The notes beneath the pieces were generated by a model. The model saw only the letters and a list, made by a program, of their open reading frames with translations. It was not told where the DNA came from and made no database searches. Below are positions 14,560 to 22,593 of a stretch of DNA of 22,713 bases, in pieces. The translations under genes were made by a program, and so were the position numbers. The stretch comes from Deltaproteobacteria bacterium (GTDB lineage Bacteria > Desulfobacterota > Binatia > UBA9968): NCBI GenBank assembly GCA_016183075.1, contig JACPFH010000038.1:1-22713 (forward strand), read 5' to 3'. Within the stretch, counting starts at the first letter, position 1, and each line of letters begins with the position of its first letter.

Positions 14560-16266
14560 ATGAGCCGTTGTCACGATGGCGAAGCGCCCGTCCTTTCATC
14601 TCCCGTATCCCCCATGCCTGAGTTATTGAATGGAGCCCGCAAGCCGGTGCGGCAAATCCACTCCGCGAATCGAGAGTGGGTCACCATCAGCGTCATACTG
14701 ATCTGGGCATTGTGCGTCTGCTATTACAACATCAGCGTGAGCCCCGTCGAAACCGACGAGGCCTTATACGCTGCTGTGGGTAGGCAGATTGCCCGCACGA
14801 GCCAATGGTTTCGACTCGAATACGAGCGAGCTCCGTTTCTCTATAAACCTCCACTGCACTTCTGGCTTATGGCGATCTCCATGCGACTCTGGGGTGAAAC
14901 CGAGCTGGGCGTGCGCTTTCCATCAGCCACCTTCGGTTTGGCGACCATCTTTCTAGTGTACTTTGCCGGGAAGGCCTTTTTTCAGCGTCGCGTCGCAGTT
15001 ACGGCTACGCTTAGCACAGCGACAACCTACAATATCTTCTGGCTGGCTCCCCAGGGCAAGATGGATGTTGAACTTGGCTTTTGGATGAATCTGGCCGTTC
15101 TCAGCTTCCTCCTCGCTTATCGGGAGGAAGAACGGCGCTCCGGGTTTCTGGTGCTTTCATTTTTTTCCATGACGATGGCAACCATGCTGAAGGGCCCGGT
15201 CGGTACTTTGCTGCCGGGGTTTGCCGCTTTTGTCTATTTGGTGTCAACTCGCCGATCCGGAGCTGTCAAAGAAATCCCCGCTTTCGGGTTTGGCCTGCTG
15301 GCTCTTCTCGGCATCGCGGGCGCCTATTATCTGGCCCTCACTCCTGAATTCAATCGCTATTTCTTCGTGGTCGAAAACCTGATGCGGATTACCGAGGAGT
15401 CCCGGCCGCTTCTCTTCTACTTCTACATGATCTTCCCCGACCTTTTCCCCTGGAGCCTGTTTGTCCCGGGCGCCGCGGTCGCTCTTTGGAGATCGGGGCT
15501 GTTGAGGCCCGGAACTCATGAGTTCTCCGTGCTCGTCTGGTTTCTGAGTTTCCTGCTTTTCCTGTCTATCCCATCCTACAAGGAAGAGGATTTTCTCGTC
15601 TATCTGCTTCCACCGTTTGCCCTGTTGATGGCAAGAAGTTGGGCGCAGCTTTGGCCCCCCTGGGGAACCTCGACCACCTTGCCCGTGTCCCTCCTTAAGG
15701 GCTCGCTGATTCTTCTGATCCTGGGAATGTTTGCTGCACTCTTGATCGGACCGAAAATCCTTCAATTACGATTTCCCGGTTTTCCCGACCTCATCGGCCC
15801 TGCCCATTCCATCGTGGCCGGACTAGTACTAGTCTGCCTGGTCGCGTTGTACATCGCCTTGCAGCGGCAAATCAGGGATGTCTTCTACGCGGTCGCCGTG
15901 ATAGCACTGACCTTAACGCTCGCCTTCGTCCACTTCTTCAGGGCGGCCCAAGGACAATACAACGCGGTCAAGAACATCGCCCGTGACATCAGGTCAACCG
16001 TCGGCGATTCGCCTCTAGCGCTCTCGCCCACCCAAGGCAGCACGGAGCTTCTCTACTACCTGGATCGAACCGAGCCGGTTTGGTATGTCGCAAAAATCGA
16101 CGGGGTGGAAAAGTTCTGGCGATCTGAGAAGAAAGTTTTCGCCCTTTTGACCACCGACCTCTATGACGAACTTAAGAGCCTCCCTGGTTTTCCAACGCAC
16201 AAGGTTGCGGAATTCGCCCACCGCAAGTGGCATTATGTATTGATACATACTACTGAGCCACGGTAA
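14560..16266 (+). CDS. ArnT-like GT39 membrane glycosyltransferase
   Basis: Integral membrane glycosyltransferase of family 39/83 (568 residues), using a polyprenyl-phosphate sugar donor on the periplasmic side. After the first membrane helix comes SPVETDEALYAAVGRQI, whose Asp-Glu is the catalytic acidic pair. The family motif KPPLHFWLMA follows, and then LGVRFPSATFG. About 11 to 12 hydrophobic segments precede a soluble C-terminal domain of about 110 residues, as in ArnT. ATG 14560 is chosen, but ATG 14614 is also possible and neither has a good ribosome binding site. Divergent neighbours are the GT2 and deacetylase that could make its donor. Confidence 0.87.
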   Translation: MSRCHDGEAPVLSSPVSPMPELLNGARKPVRQIHSANREWVTISVILIWALCVCYYNISVSPVETDEALYAAVGRQIARTSQWFRLEYERAPFLYKPPLHFWLMAISMRLWGETELGVRFPSATFGLATIFLVYFAGKAFFQRRVAVTATLSTATTYNIFWLAPQGKMDVELGFWMNLAVLSFLLAYREEERRSGFLVLSFFSMTMATMLKGPVGTLLPGFAAFVYLVSTRRSGAVKEIPAFGFGLLALLGIAGAYYLALTPEFNRYFFVVENLMRITEESRPLLFYFYMIFPDLFPWSLFVPGAAVALWRSGLLRPGTHEFSVLVWFLSFLLFLSIPSYKEEDFLVYLLPPFALLMARSWAQLWPPWGTSTTLPVSLLKGSLILLILGMFAALLIGPKILQLRFPGFPDLIGPAHSIVAGLVLVCLVALYIALQRQIRDVFYAVAVIALTLTLAFVHFFRAAQGQYNAVKNIARDIRSTVGDSPLALSPTQGSTELLYYLDRTEPVWYVAKIDGVEKFWRSEKKVFALLTTDLYDELKSLPGFPTHKVAEFAHRKWHYVLIHTTEPR

Positions 16267-16384
16267 TCCTGTGACGCAGAGAAACCCCCGCCTTTACACC
16301 GAGCGTCCCACAGGGCTTGGTCAATGCAAGACTTCCCTATGGGCTCCAACAATACCCTGATAGCCCTCACATTTGAAATGGGGA

Positions 16385-16404
16385 ACTGGGGTCAACTGGG
16401 GTCA
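16385..16404 (+). repeat. Tandem 10-bp repeat in intergenic DNA
   Basis: ACTGGGGTCA occurs twice in direct tandem (16385-16394 and 16395-16404), then AGTCC. GGGGTCA-rich ends are common near small mobile repeats. I see no gene in 16267-16429. Confidence 0.6.
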
Positions 16405-16429
16405 AGTCCGCTCTTGGCTCAACTAACTG

Positions 16430-16537
16430 AAGTTTAAACCATCTCCCTCTTTTATCGAAGCTACAGACCGTGAGACCGACCAGCTCGTCTACGAACTTTA
16501 CGGGTTGACGGAAGAAGAGCGCCTGCCCTTTGATTGA
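16430..16537 (+). pseudogene. Remnant resembling the C-terminus of a restriction methylase
   Basis: A frame without a usable start reads IEATDRETDQLVYELYGLTE and then EERLPFD before TGA at 16535-16537. The string IDxLVYELYGLTEEE is the characteristic end of Eco57I-type and related N6-adenine methylase/restriction proteins. Only about 28 codons remain and the rest of the gene is missing. It may be a relic of a lost restriction system or part of a mobile repeat carrying this end. The assignment rests on one short motif. Confidence 0.5.
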
Positions 16538-16557
16538 AATAGCTCTTAGGCTATAAT
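16530..16557 (+). promoter_or_regulatory. Sigma70-like promoter of glmU
   Basis: TTGATT at 16530-16535, a 16-base spacer and TATAAT at 16552-16557 form a good housekeeping promoter. The start site would lie near 16564, about 25 bases before the glmU ATG. It partly overlaps the end of the methylase-like remnant. Confidence 0.6.
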
Positions 16558-16588
16558 TCGCACCAATAGTTATTTTGAGAGCGCAAGA

Positions 16589-17977
16589 ATGAGCGATCTG
16601 GGAGTGATTATCTTGGCGGCCGGACTGGGTAAGCGGATGAAGTCCAGAGTGCCGAAGGTGCTCCACCGGCTGGCGGGAAAGCCCTTGCTGTTTTACCCGT
16701 TGCGGGCTGCGCGCGAGCTTAGACCGAAGCGGATCGCGGTTGTCATCGGACGCGGCGCTGATGAAGTGAGGCGGGCGTTCGACGATGAGAACATCACCTG
16801 GGTGCTGCAGGAGGAGCAGCTTGGAACCGGGCACGCCGTTCGGTGTGCGAAAGAGAGTTTTCGGGATTTCGCGGGAGATCTTGTCATTCTAAGCGGCGAC
16901 GTCCCTCTGATCTCGCCGCAAACCTTGAGCGAGTTGCTGCGCTGGCACCGCGATCGCCGGGCTGCGGTGACCTTTCTTACCGCTTCGTTGGAACGACCCG
17001 CGGGGTATGGCCGGGTGCTCCGCAGCGCGGCAGGCGCCGTTACTGGAGTTGTCGAGGATCGAGACGCCTCCGAAGCGGACAGACGCATCCAAGAGATCAA
17101 CGCCGGAATCTACGCCGCCTCCCCGCGCTCTCTCTTTGCCGCTCTTGAAGAGATCGGCAATCGCAACGAGCAGGGAGAATACTACCTTCCTGACATCGTC
17201 GGCGTCGCGCTGCGGCGGGGCGAGAAAATCGAGACCGTGCGAGCGGCGGACGCGGGGGAAATCCTCGGCGTCAACACGAGAGAGGAGTTAGCGGCCATGG
17301 AGAAGACCTTGCAGGAGAAAATCAATCGCCAATGGATGGCGGCCGGCGTCACGCTCAAAGATCCCGCGACCACCTACATCGAAGAGGGAGTCGCGATCGG
17401 CAAGGATACCGTGATCGGCCCGAATACTCATCTCTTGGGCCGCACGACCCTCGGCGAGGGATGCCGGATCGACGGCAACGCTTACGTGACCGACGCCCGT
17501 CTCGGCAACGAGGTTCACCTCAAATTCTCCGTCGTCCTTGCCGACTGTCAGGTGGCGGACAAAGCGGCCGTCGGCCCTTTCGCCCACCTGCGCCCGGGAA
17601 CCGTGCTCGGGCGCGGCGTCCATATCGGCAGCTTCGTGGAGACCAAACAAGCGATCCTCGGTGAGGGTACGAAGGCCAATCATTTGGCCTACCTCGGCGA
17701 CGTGACGATCGGCGGCGAGAGCAATATCGGCGCCGGCACGATCACCTGCAACTATGACGGCTTTCGCAAGTACCAAACCAAGATCGGCGATCGCGTCCAG
17801 GTCGGTAGCGACTCCACGCTCGTCGCACCGGTGACGCTCGGCGACGACGCGTACGTGGCCACCGCCACCACCGTGCGTCACGATGTCCCGGCAGGCGCTC
17901 TCGTCTACAACGAACGGACCGAGAAGGTGAAAGAGGGCTGGACGGAGCAGTTTCGTGAAAGGCACAAGAAAGGGTAG
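16589..17977 (+). CDS. glmU: GlmU, bifunctional UDP-GlcNAc pyrophosphorylase/acetyltransferase
   Basis: Bifunctional cytoplasmic enzyme (462 residues) that acetylates glucosamine-1-phosphate and then uridylylates it to UDP-GlcNAc. The N-terminal uridylyltransferase has LAAGLGKRM at residues 9-17, then QEEQLGTGHA near 72 and LSGDVPLI near 101. The C-terminal left-handed beta-helix (from about residue 255) shows hexapeptide repeats, AHLRPGT near 333, and the acetyltransferase-site stretch NHLAYLGDVTIGGESNIGAG followed by CNYDG. All key segments are present and the length is normal. Its own promoter is at 16530-16557. glmS follows after 123 bases; glmM is not in this window. Confidence 0.97.
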   Translation: MSDLGVIILAAGLGKRMKSRVPKVLHRLAGKPLLFYPLRAARELRPKRIAVVIGRGADEVRRAFDDENITWVLQEEQLGTGHAVRCAKESFRDFAGDLVILSGDVPLISPQTLSELLRWHRDRRAAVTFLTASLERPAGYGRVLRSAAGAVTGVVEDRDASEADRRIQEINAGIYAASPRSLFAALEEIGNRNEQGEYYLPDIVGVALRRGEKIETVRAADAGEILGVNTREELAAMEKTLQEKINRQWMAAGVTLKDPATTYIEEGVAIGKDTVIGPNTHLLGRTTLGEGCRIDGNAYVTDARLGNEVHLKFSVVLADCQVADKAAVGPFAHLRPGTVLGRGVHIGSFVETKQAILGEGTKANHLAYLGDVTIGGESNIGAGTITCNYDGFRKYQTKIGDRVQVGSDSTLVAPVTLGDDAYVATATTVRHDVPAGALVYNERTEKVKEGWTEQFRERHKKG

Positions 17978-18015
17978 GCGTGTTCGTGGCTCGTGCGATG
18001 GACAATCAGACGGAA

Positions 18016-18051
18016 GACCGCCGACCGAAGACCGGTCATCGGTCGCCGGTC
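18016..18051. repeat. 36-bp near-perfect palindrome between glmU and glmS
   Basis: GACCGCCGACCGAAGACC (18016-18033) is mirrored by GGTCATCGGTCGCCGGTC (18034-18051) with two mismatches over 18 pairs and no spacer. A further CTCGGTC follows, and then GTTTTCTC. The hairpin could end part of the glmU transcript or be a dispersed palindromic repeat. The T run is short and offset, so a rho-independent terminator is not certain. No glmS ribozyme is evident. Confidence 0.65.
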
Positions 18052-18100
18052 CTCGGTCGTTTTCTCACCGAGCATGAATAACGACCACGAGTAACGAATC

Positions 18101-19906
18101 ATGTGCGGCATCGTAGGATACATCGGCCGGCGGGAAGCGGCTCCTCTCCTCTTGGAGAGCCTCAGGAAACTCGAATATCGCGGCTACGACTCGGCAGGAA
18201 TCGCGGTGCTCAATAGCGGGAAGGTCGCGATCCGGCGGTGCGAGGGAAAACTTGGCAATCTGGAGGAGATCCTGGCGCGAAGCTCGCTTCCGGGAACCAT
18301 CGGCATCGGCCACACCCGCTGGGCCACCCATGGCCGGCCTTCGGAAACCAACGCTCACCCCCATCGCGCCGGTGACATCGTCGTCGTCCATAACGGGATC
18401 ATCGAGAATTACCTCGAGCTGAAAGAGCAATTGTCGCGCCTCGGATCTCGTTTTGAGTCCGAGACCGACACCGAAATCGTGGCCCATCTAGTGGACGCGA
18501 AATTGTCCAACGGAGCCGATTTCCTGACGGCCGTGCGCCACAGTCTCAAAGAGATCCAGGGCTCGTACGCCCTGGTCTTTCTTAACCAGCGCGATCCGGA
18601 GCGATTGATCGTGGCCAAGAACTCGACCCCGATCGTCGTCGGTTGGGGCGAGGGCGAGACGTTCATAGCCTCGGACATTCCCGCGCTGCTTGATTACACA
18701 CGGAAGGTGACCTTCTTGGAAGACGGGGAGGTCGGCGAAGTAACCGCAAAAGGCCTGCGCGTACTGAACGGGAAAGGGAAAGCCGTTCAGCGAGCCGTAA
18801 AAGAGATAACCGGGGACGCCGTGGCGGCGCAGAAGGGCGGCTATCGCCACTTCATGCTGAAGGAGATCCATGAGCAGCCCCGCGCCCTGACCGATACCTT
18901 TCGCGGCCGCATTTCGCTGAAAGAAGGCGACGTTTCGCTGGAGGGTGTCCCGCTCGCCCGGATCCATGTGGTCGCTTGTGGCACCGCCTGGCACGCTGCG
19001 TTGGTGGGGAAATTCATGCTGGAGGAAATCGCCGGCATCCCGGCCGAGGTCGATTACGGCTCGGAGTTTCGTTATCGTTCGCCCCTTATCGACTCGCGCT
19101 CGCTGCTGCTGCCCATCAGCCAGTCGGGAGAGACGGCCGACACTCTGGCCGCGGTGGAGCTGGGCCGCAAGCGCAAGGCCAAGGTGGTCTCGATTTGCAA
19201 CGTGGTCGATTCCTCCCTGGCCCGGAAGTCGGACGGGGTCTTCTATACGCGCGCCGGCCCCGAGATCAGCGTCGCGAGCACGAAAGCGTTCAGCACGCAG
19301 CTTGCGGCTTTGTACCTCTTCGCCATCGGTCTCGGGCGGTTGACCGGCCGATTGCAGCGCTCGGAAGCCAAACGGCTGACCGAAGACCTCCTCTGCCTGC
19401 CGCACCAGGTCGAGGAGGCCCTGAAGCTTGAAGGCGATCTGGAAGCTTTGTCTCGGGAGCTGAGCAGCGCGACGGACTTTCTCTACCTAGGCAGGGGAAT
19501 TAACTATCCGATCGCTCTTGAAGGCGCTCTGAAGCTGAAGGAGATCTCCTATATCCACGCCGAAGGCTACCCTGCCGGCGAGATGAAGCACGGCCCGATC
19601 GCGCTGATCGATGAGCGGATGCCCGTGGTCGTGCTCCTGCCCAAAGATCGCTACTTCCAAAAGACGCTGGGAAACTTGAAAGAGGTTGAGTCCCGCGGCG
19701 GTAAGGTCATCGCCGTCACGGACCAGGCCGACGGCGCCATCGACGCCGCCGCCTATCGGGTATTGACAGTCCCCCGAGCCTCTTATTTCCTCACTCCGAT
19801 CGTGCTCGCGATCCCGCTCCAGCTTCTCGCCGATGAAATCGCGGTCCACAGGGGCACGGACGTGGACCAACCGCGCAATCTTGCCAAGAGCGTTACGGTA
19901 GAGTAG
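18101..19906 (+). CDS. glmS: GlmS, glutamine-fructose-6-phosphate aminotransferase
   Basis: Isomerising amidotransferase (601 residues) making glucosamine-6-phosphate from fructose-6-phosphate and glutamine, the first step toward UDP-GlcNAc. The mature N-terminus begins CGIVGYIG, with Cys2 as the glutaminase nucleophile, followed by LEYRGYDSAGIA. The HTRWATHGRPSE stretch near residue 70 is intact. The synthase half has two SIS domains: CGTAWHAA near 293, SQSGETADT, SVASTKAFSTQ, and EGALKLKEISYIHAEGYPAG. It ends in LAKSVTVE, the conserved C-tail. There is no strong ribosome binding site before the ATG. Same strand as glmU, so the two steps of amino-sugar supply are likely co-regulated. Confidence 0.97.
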   Translation: MCGIVGYIGRREAAPLLLESLRKLEYRGYDSAGIAVLNSGKVAIRRCEGKLGNLEEILARSSLPGTIGIGHTRWATHGRPSETNAHPHRAGDIVVVHNGIIENYLELKEQLSRLGSRFESETDTEIVAHLVDAKLSNGADFLTAVRHSLKEIQGSYALVFLNQRDPERLIVAKNSTPIVVGWGEGETFIASDIPALLDYTRKVTFLEDGEVGEVTAKGLRVLNGKGKAVQRAVKEITGDAVAAQKGGYRHFMLKEIHEQPRALTDTFRGRISLKEGDVSLEGVPLARIHVVACGTAWHAALVGKFMLEEIAGIPAEVDYGSEFRYRSPLIDSRSLLLPISQSGETADTLAAVELGRKRKAKVVSICNVVDSSLARKSDGVFYTRAGPEISVASTKAFSTQLAALYLFAIGLGRLTGRLQRSEAKRLTEDLLCLPHQVEEALKLEGDLEALSRELSSATDFLYLGRGINYPIALEGALKLKEISYIHAEGYPAGEMKHGPIALIDERMPVVVLLPKDRYFQKTLGNLKEVESRGGKVIAVTDQADGAIDAAAYRVLTVPRASYFLTPIVLAIPLQLLADEIAVHRGTDVDQPRNLAKSVTVE

Positions 19907-19933
19907 CGGTCAAGCCGGAGCGGGACGCCTTTT

Positions 19934-20932
19934 TTACAAGGCGATTTCACGAAGCGAGATCGCCGAATCCTCGGGGGTGACCGGATTGATGTAAAACCCC
20001 GATCCCCACTCAAACCCGGCAACCTGCGCGAGTTTGGGCATGATCTCAATGTGCCAGTGGTAGTGGCCGTTTTCCGGCTCCCTGAGAGGATTGGAATGGA
20101 TGATGTAGTTAAACGGCGGGTCATTGAGCGCGCGATTGAGCCGGACCAGAGTTTCCCGCAGAGCCCGGGAGAGATCGAGGTATTCCTGCTTCGAAGCGTG
20201 CTCGAAAAAGGGAGAATGTTTCTTCGGCAGAATCCAGGTCTCAAAGGGAAAACGAGGGGCAAAGGGACAGATGACCAGGAAATGCTCGTTTTCGCTCACG
20301 AGCCTGCCCCGATCCTCTATTTCCTGCGTCACGATGTCGCAGTAAACGCAGCGCTCTTTGTACTTATAATATTCCAGCGCGCCTTTGAGTTCCTCAACGA
20401 CATTGCGCGGAACGATCGGCAGAGCGATCAGTTGGGAGTGGGTGTGTTCGAGCGTGGCGCCCGCCTCCGCGCCCTGATTCTTGAAAATCAAGATGTAACG
20501 AAAGCGCTTATCCTTATTGAGATCCAGAACGCGATCCCGGTAGGCCCAGAGGAGATCTTCAAACTCCGCTTCGCTTAGAGATCCGATATTCGATTCGTGT
20601 TTGGGGGTTTCGATGATCACCTCATGGGCGCCAACGCCATTCATGAGGTCGTAGACACCGTCGCCGCGCCGGCCGAGCTCCCCTTCGATCATGAGAGCGG
20701 GAAATTTATTCGGCACCACCCTCAATGTCCAACCCGGCGCGTTGGGCCTCGATCCATCCGGCCGATACGCCGCGATCTCGGGCGGCGTGGCCTCTTCGTT
20801 CCCGGCGCAAAATGGACAGGGACCGGGTCGCGATGAATCACTTTTCTTCAGAGCGTAGTTGGGCCTTTTCGCCCTCTCCGACGAGATGATAACCCAACGC
20901 CCGATCACGGGGTCTTTTCTCAATTGCGGCAT
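19934..20932 (-). CDS. galT: GalT-family hexose-1-phosphate nucleotidylyltransferase
   Basis: Galactose-1-phosphate uridylyltransferase family protein of 332 residues, HIT superfamily, cytoplasmic. It begins MPQLRKDPVIGRWVIISSER, with the family start. A zinc pair is visible as CPFC near residue 39 and CVYC near 195. The catalytic triad is LEHTHSQLIALP (His-x-His-x-Gln). The classic GalT has HPHGQ, while the Thr and Ser here are also seen in related ADP-sugar phosphorylase-like members, so the donor sugar nucleotide is uncertain. It lies 33 bases after rlmE on the same strand and ends 27 bases from convergent glmS. Confidence 0.88.
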   Translation of the reverse strand: MPQLRKDPVIGRWVIISSERAKRPNYALKKSDSSRPGPCPFCAGNEEATPPEIAAYRPDGSRPNAPGWTLRVVPNKFPALMIEGELGRRGDGVYDLMNGVGAHEVIIETPKHESNIGSLSEAEFEDLLWAYRDRVLDLNKDKRFRYILIFKNQGAEAGATLEHTHSQLIALPIVPRNVVEELKGALEYYKYKERCVYCDIVTQEIEDRGRLVSENEHFLVICPFAPRFPFETWILPKKHSPFFEHASKQEYLDLSRALRETLVRLNRALNDPPFNYIIHSNPLREPENGHYHWHIEIMPKLAQVAGFEWGSGFYINPVTPEDSAISLREIAL

Positions 20933-20965
20933 GACCTACACCACTCTGCTTTCGATTCCGTCATT

Positions 20966-21625
20966 TTATAACTGCTGACCCTCGTTTTGTCCAGCAGAAT
21001 CTTCGTATCCAACGCCCCGGCGCGGTAAATTTCCGGCGCGAAATCCTTTGGCGCAAAGGTAAATTTCTGACGACCCCTTGCGCGTGGCCCCCGGCCGGCT
21101 CCGCTCCACCGAAGCGAAATGCTCGCCCAGCTCCGATGAGAGCCCCTTCAACTCCTCCCCGACAAAGGTTTTGACGAGGAAATGGCCTCCCGGCTTCAAA
21201 ACACGGCATGCCAATCGTAAGGCCGAGCGGCAGAGTTCGAGGGAGCGACTCACATCCGCGTCGCGGATGCCGCTCAGTCGTGGTGCGAGGTCCGAGAGCA
21301 CGCAATCGGCCATGCCTCCCAGAACGCTCCGGATCTTGATCTCGGTCTCCGCGGAGGTGATATCGCCCTGAAGGAGGATAACGTTCCTTGCCTTGAAAGA
21401 GCCAATAGGCTGAAGGTCGACCCCTACAACCACACCCTCCCGCCCGACAAGACCGGCGGCGACCTGCAGCCAGCCGCCCGGAGCCGCCCCGAGGTCCACG
21501 ACTCGATCGCCCGGCCTCATCAGACGGAACCTTCGGTCGAGCTCCAATAGCTTGTAGGCTGCGCGAGAGCGAAAACCCTGTTCCTTTGCCTTCCGATAAA
21601 AGGCATCCTTTGGCTGGTATGCCAT
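20966..21625 (-). CDS. rlmE: RlmE/FtsJ 23S rRNA 2'-O-methyltransferase
   Basis: SAM-dependent rRNA methyltransferase (219 residues) that 2'-O-methylates the uridine equivalent to E. coli U2552 of 23S rRNA. The K-D-K-E tetrad is visible: Lys in RAAYKLLELD near residue 24, Asp in CVLSDLAP near 110, Lys in GHFLVKTFVGEE near 150, Glu in SSEIYL near 185. The SAM motif is VDLGAAPGGWLQ. The C-terminal tail of about 25 residues after ...CAKGF is longer and poorly conserved in character. ATG 21625 sits next to TATACT at 21637-21632, six bases upstream, and has no ribosome binding site. An extension to 21742 would overlap the upstream gene. Confidence 0.93.
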   Translation of the reverse strand: MAYQPKDAFYRKAKEQGFRSRAAYKLLELDRRFRLMRPGDRVVDLGAAPGGWLQVAAGLVGREGVVVGVDLQPIGSFKARNVILLQGDITSAETEIKIRSVLGGMADCVLSDLAPRLSGIRDADVSRSLELCRSALRLACRVLKPGGHFLVKTFVGEELKGLSSELGEHFASVERSRPGATRKGSSEIYLCAKGFRAGNLPRRGVGYEDSAGQNEGQQL

Positions 21626-21690
21626 GAGATCAGTATACGGCAGGAACCAGCCAGAGGAAAGACGAGCAGATTTTGCAAGCCAAAAACTTC

Positions 21691-22446
21691 TTACTGAGCC
21701 TTGACTGTGAACTCTACGCGCCGGTTGACCGCACGCGCCCAATCGGTCTCAAGCTCTATCAGCGGCTTCGATTCTCCCAGACTCAGCGCCGACACGCGCG
21801 CCGGATCGATGCCCAACTCGGTGAGTTCTTGTATCACCTTCTCGGCGCGGCGCAGCCCGAGCTTCAAATTGTACTCCTCGCTGCCGACGGCATCCGTATG
21901 CCCCTCCACTACCACGACCAACGCCTCTTTCTCTTTAAGCTTTTGGGCCGCCAGATACGCTCTGCCTTTACCCACGTCGGTTAGATCTGCAGAATTGAAA
22001 GCAAAGGCGATGTCAGGGAAGACCACTCGTTCAACCTCAACGACCCTGGGGACCTCCACCGTGACGGTCTTCTCGACCGCAACCTCTTTAACGGTCACTC
22101 TTTCAGCCACTGGCTCTGGCGGTACAACCTTGACCCGCTGCGCCAGCGGCGCAAGGGCTACCCGTTTGGTAATGCCATAATCATAAGCCGGCGACTCAGG
22201 GAAAAGCGGGGGATGGGGCCTGTGACCGAAGACGTACTCGGTCGACTTGTTGGCGCTGACCAGGTAGTGAAGCGGCCTGAAGAAGACCCACTCGGTAAGC
22301 ACCCCGATCGGGTGGGCCAGATAGGCAACAACCCGTAAGGGATTGGATTGGCTCTCGTCATACTCATCCGCCACTGACCGCTGCGCCGTCAGGCCGATAA
22401 CAACACCCAGGATGACTGGCACAGCCCATAGCTTAAATATCTTCAT
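21691..22446 (-). CDS. OmpA-family periplasmic/outer-membrane protein
   Basis: Exported protein of 251 residues. The N-terminal signal peptide (MKIFKLWAVPVILGVVIGLT, cleavage likely near ADE) is followed by an unusual region. This has two proline-rich/aromatic patches, then a valine-lysine-glutamate stretch (VTVKEVAVEKTVTVEVPRVV) that looks repetitive and may be an extended spacer. The C-terminal OmpA domain binds peptidoglycan: FNSADLTDVGKG, VVEGHTDAVGSEEYN, LGLRRAEKVIQEL and NRRVEF are all family marks. GGAGGG lies just upstream of the ATG, with a promoter further up. rlmE follows 65 bases downstream on the same strand. Confidence 0.87.
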   Translation of the reverse strand: MKIFKLWAVPVILGVVIGLTAQRSVADEYDESQSNPLRVVAYLAHPIGVLTEWVFFRPLHYLVSANKSTEYVFGHRPHPPLFPESPAYDYGITKRVALAPLAQRVKVVPPEPVAERVTVKEVAVEKTVTVEVPRVVEVERVVFPDIAFAFNSADLTDVGKGRAYLAAQKLKEKEALVVVVEGHTDAVGSEEYNLKLGLRRAEKVIQELTELGIDPARVSALSLGESKPLIELETDWARAVNRRVEFTVKAQ

Positions 22447-22478
22447 GAGGCCCTCCGTGTACTGTGAAAATGCGTTTT

Positions 22479-22508
22479 ATTTTAATGCTTTTACCCCTTA
22501 TCTGTCAA
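22479..22508 (-). promoter_or_regulatory. Sigma70-like promoter of the OmpA-family gene
   Basis: On the minus strand TTGACA (22508-22503) and TAAAAT (22484-22479) are 18 bases apart, six and five matches to the consensus. GGAGG at 22456-22452 and the ATG at 22446 follow, giving a leader of about 25 bases. Confidence 0.6.
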
Positions 22509-22593
22509 ACGAGGCCGAAATGTCCGGCACGGCTTGTAAAAGCGCGGCTGTTAGTCTAAGAGTGAACCATTTTCTCCGCGGGTCTATCTTTTC

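Noticed and set aside
18000..18100. glmS ribozyme or riboswitch before glmS
   Set aside because: The gap is about 120 bases, dominated by a palindrome, and shows no recognisable glmS ribozyme core.
19926..19943. CGCCTT/AAGGCG hairpin between glmS and galT as a terminator
   Set aside because: A six-pair stem that includes galT coding bases, without a proper T run on either strand.
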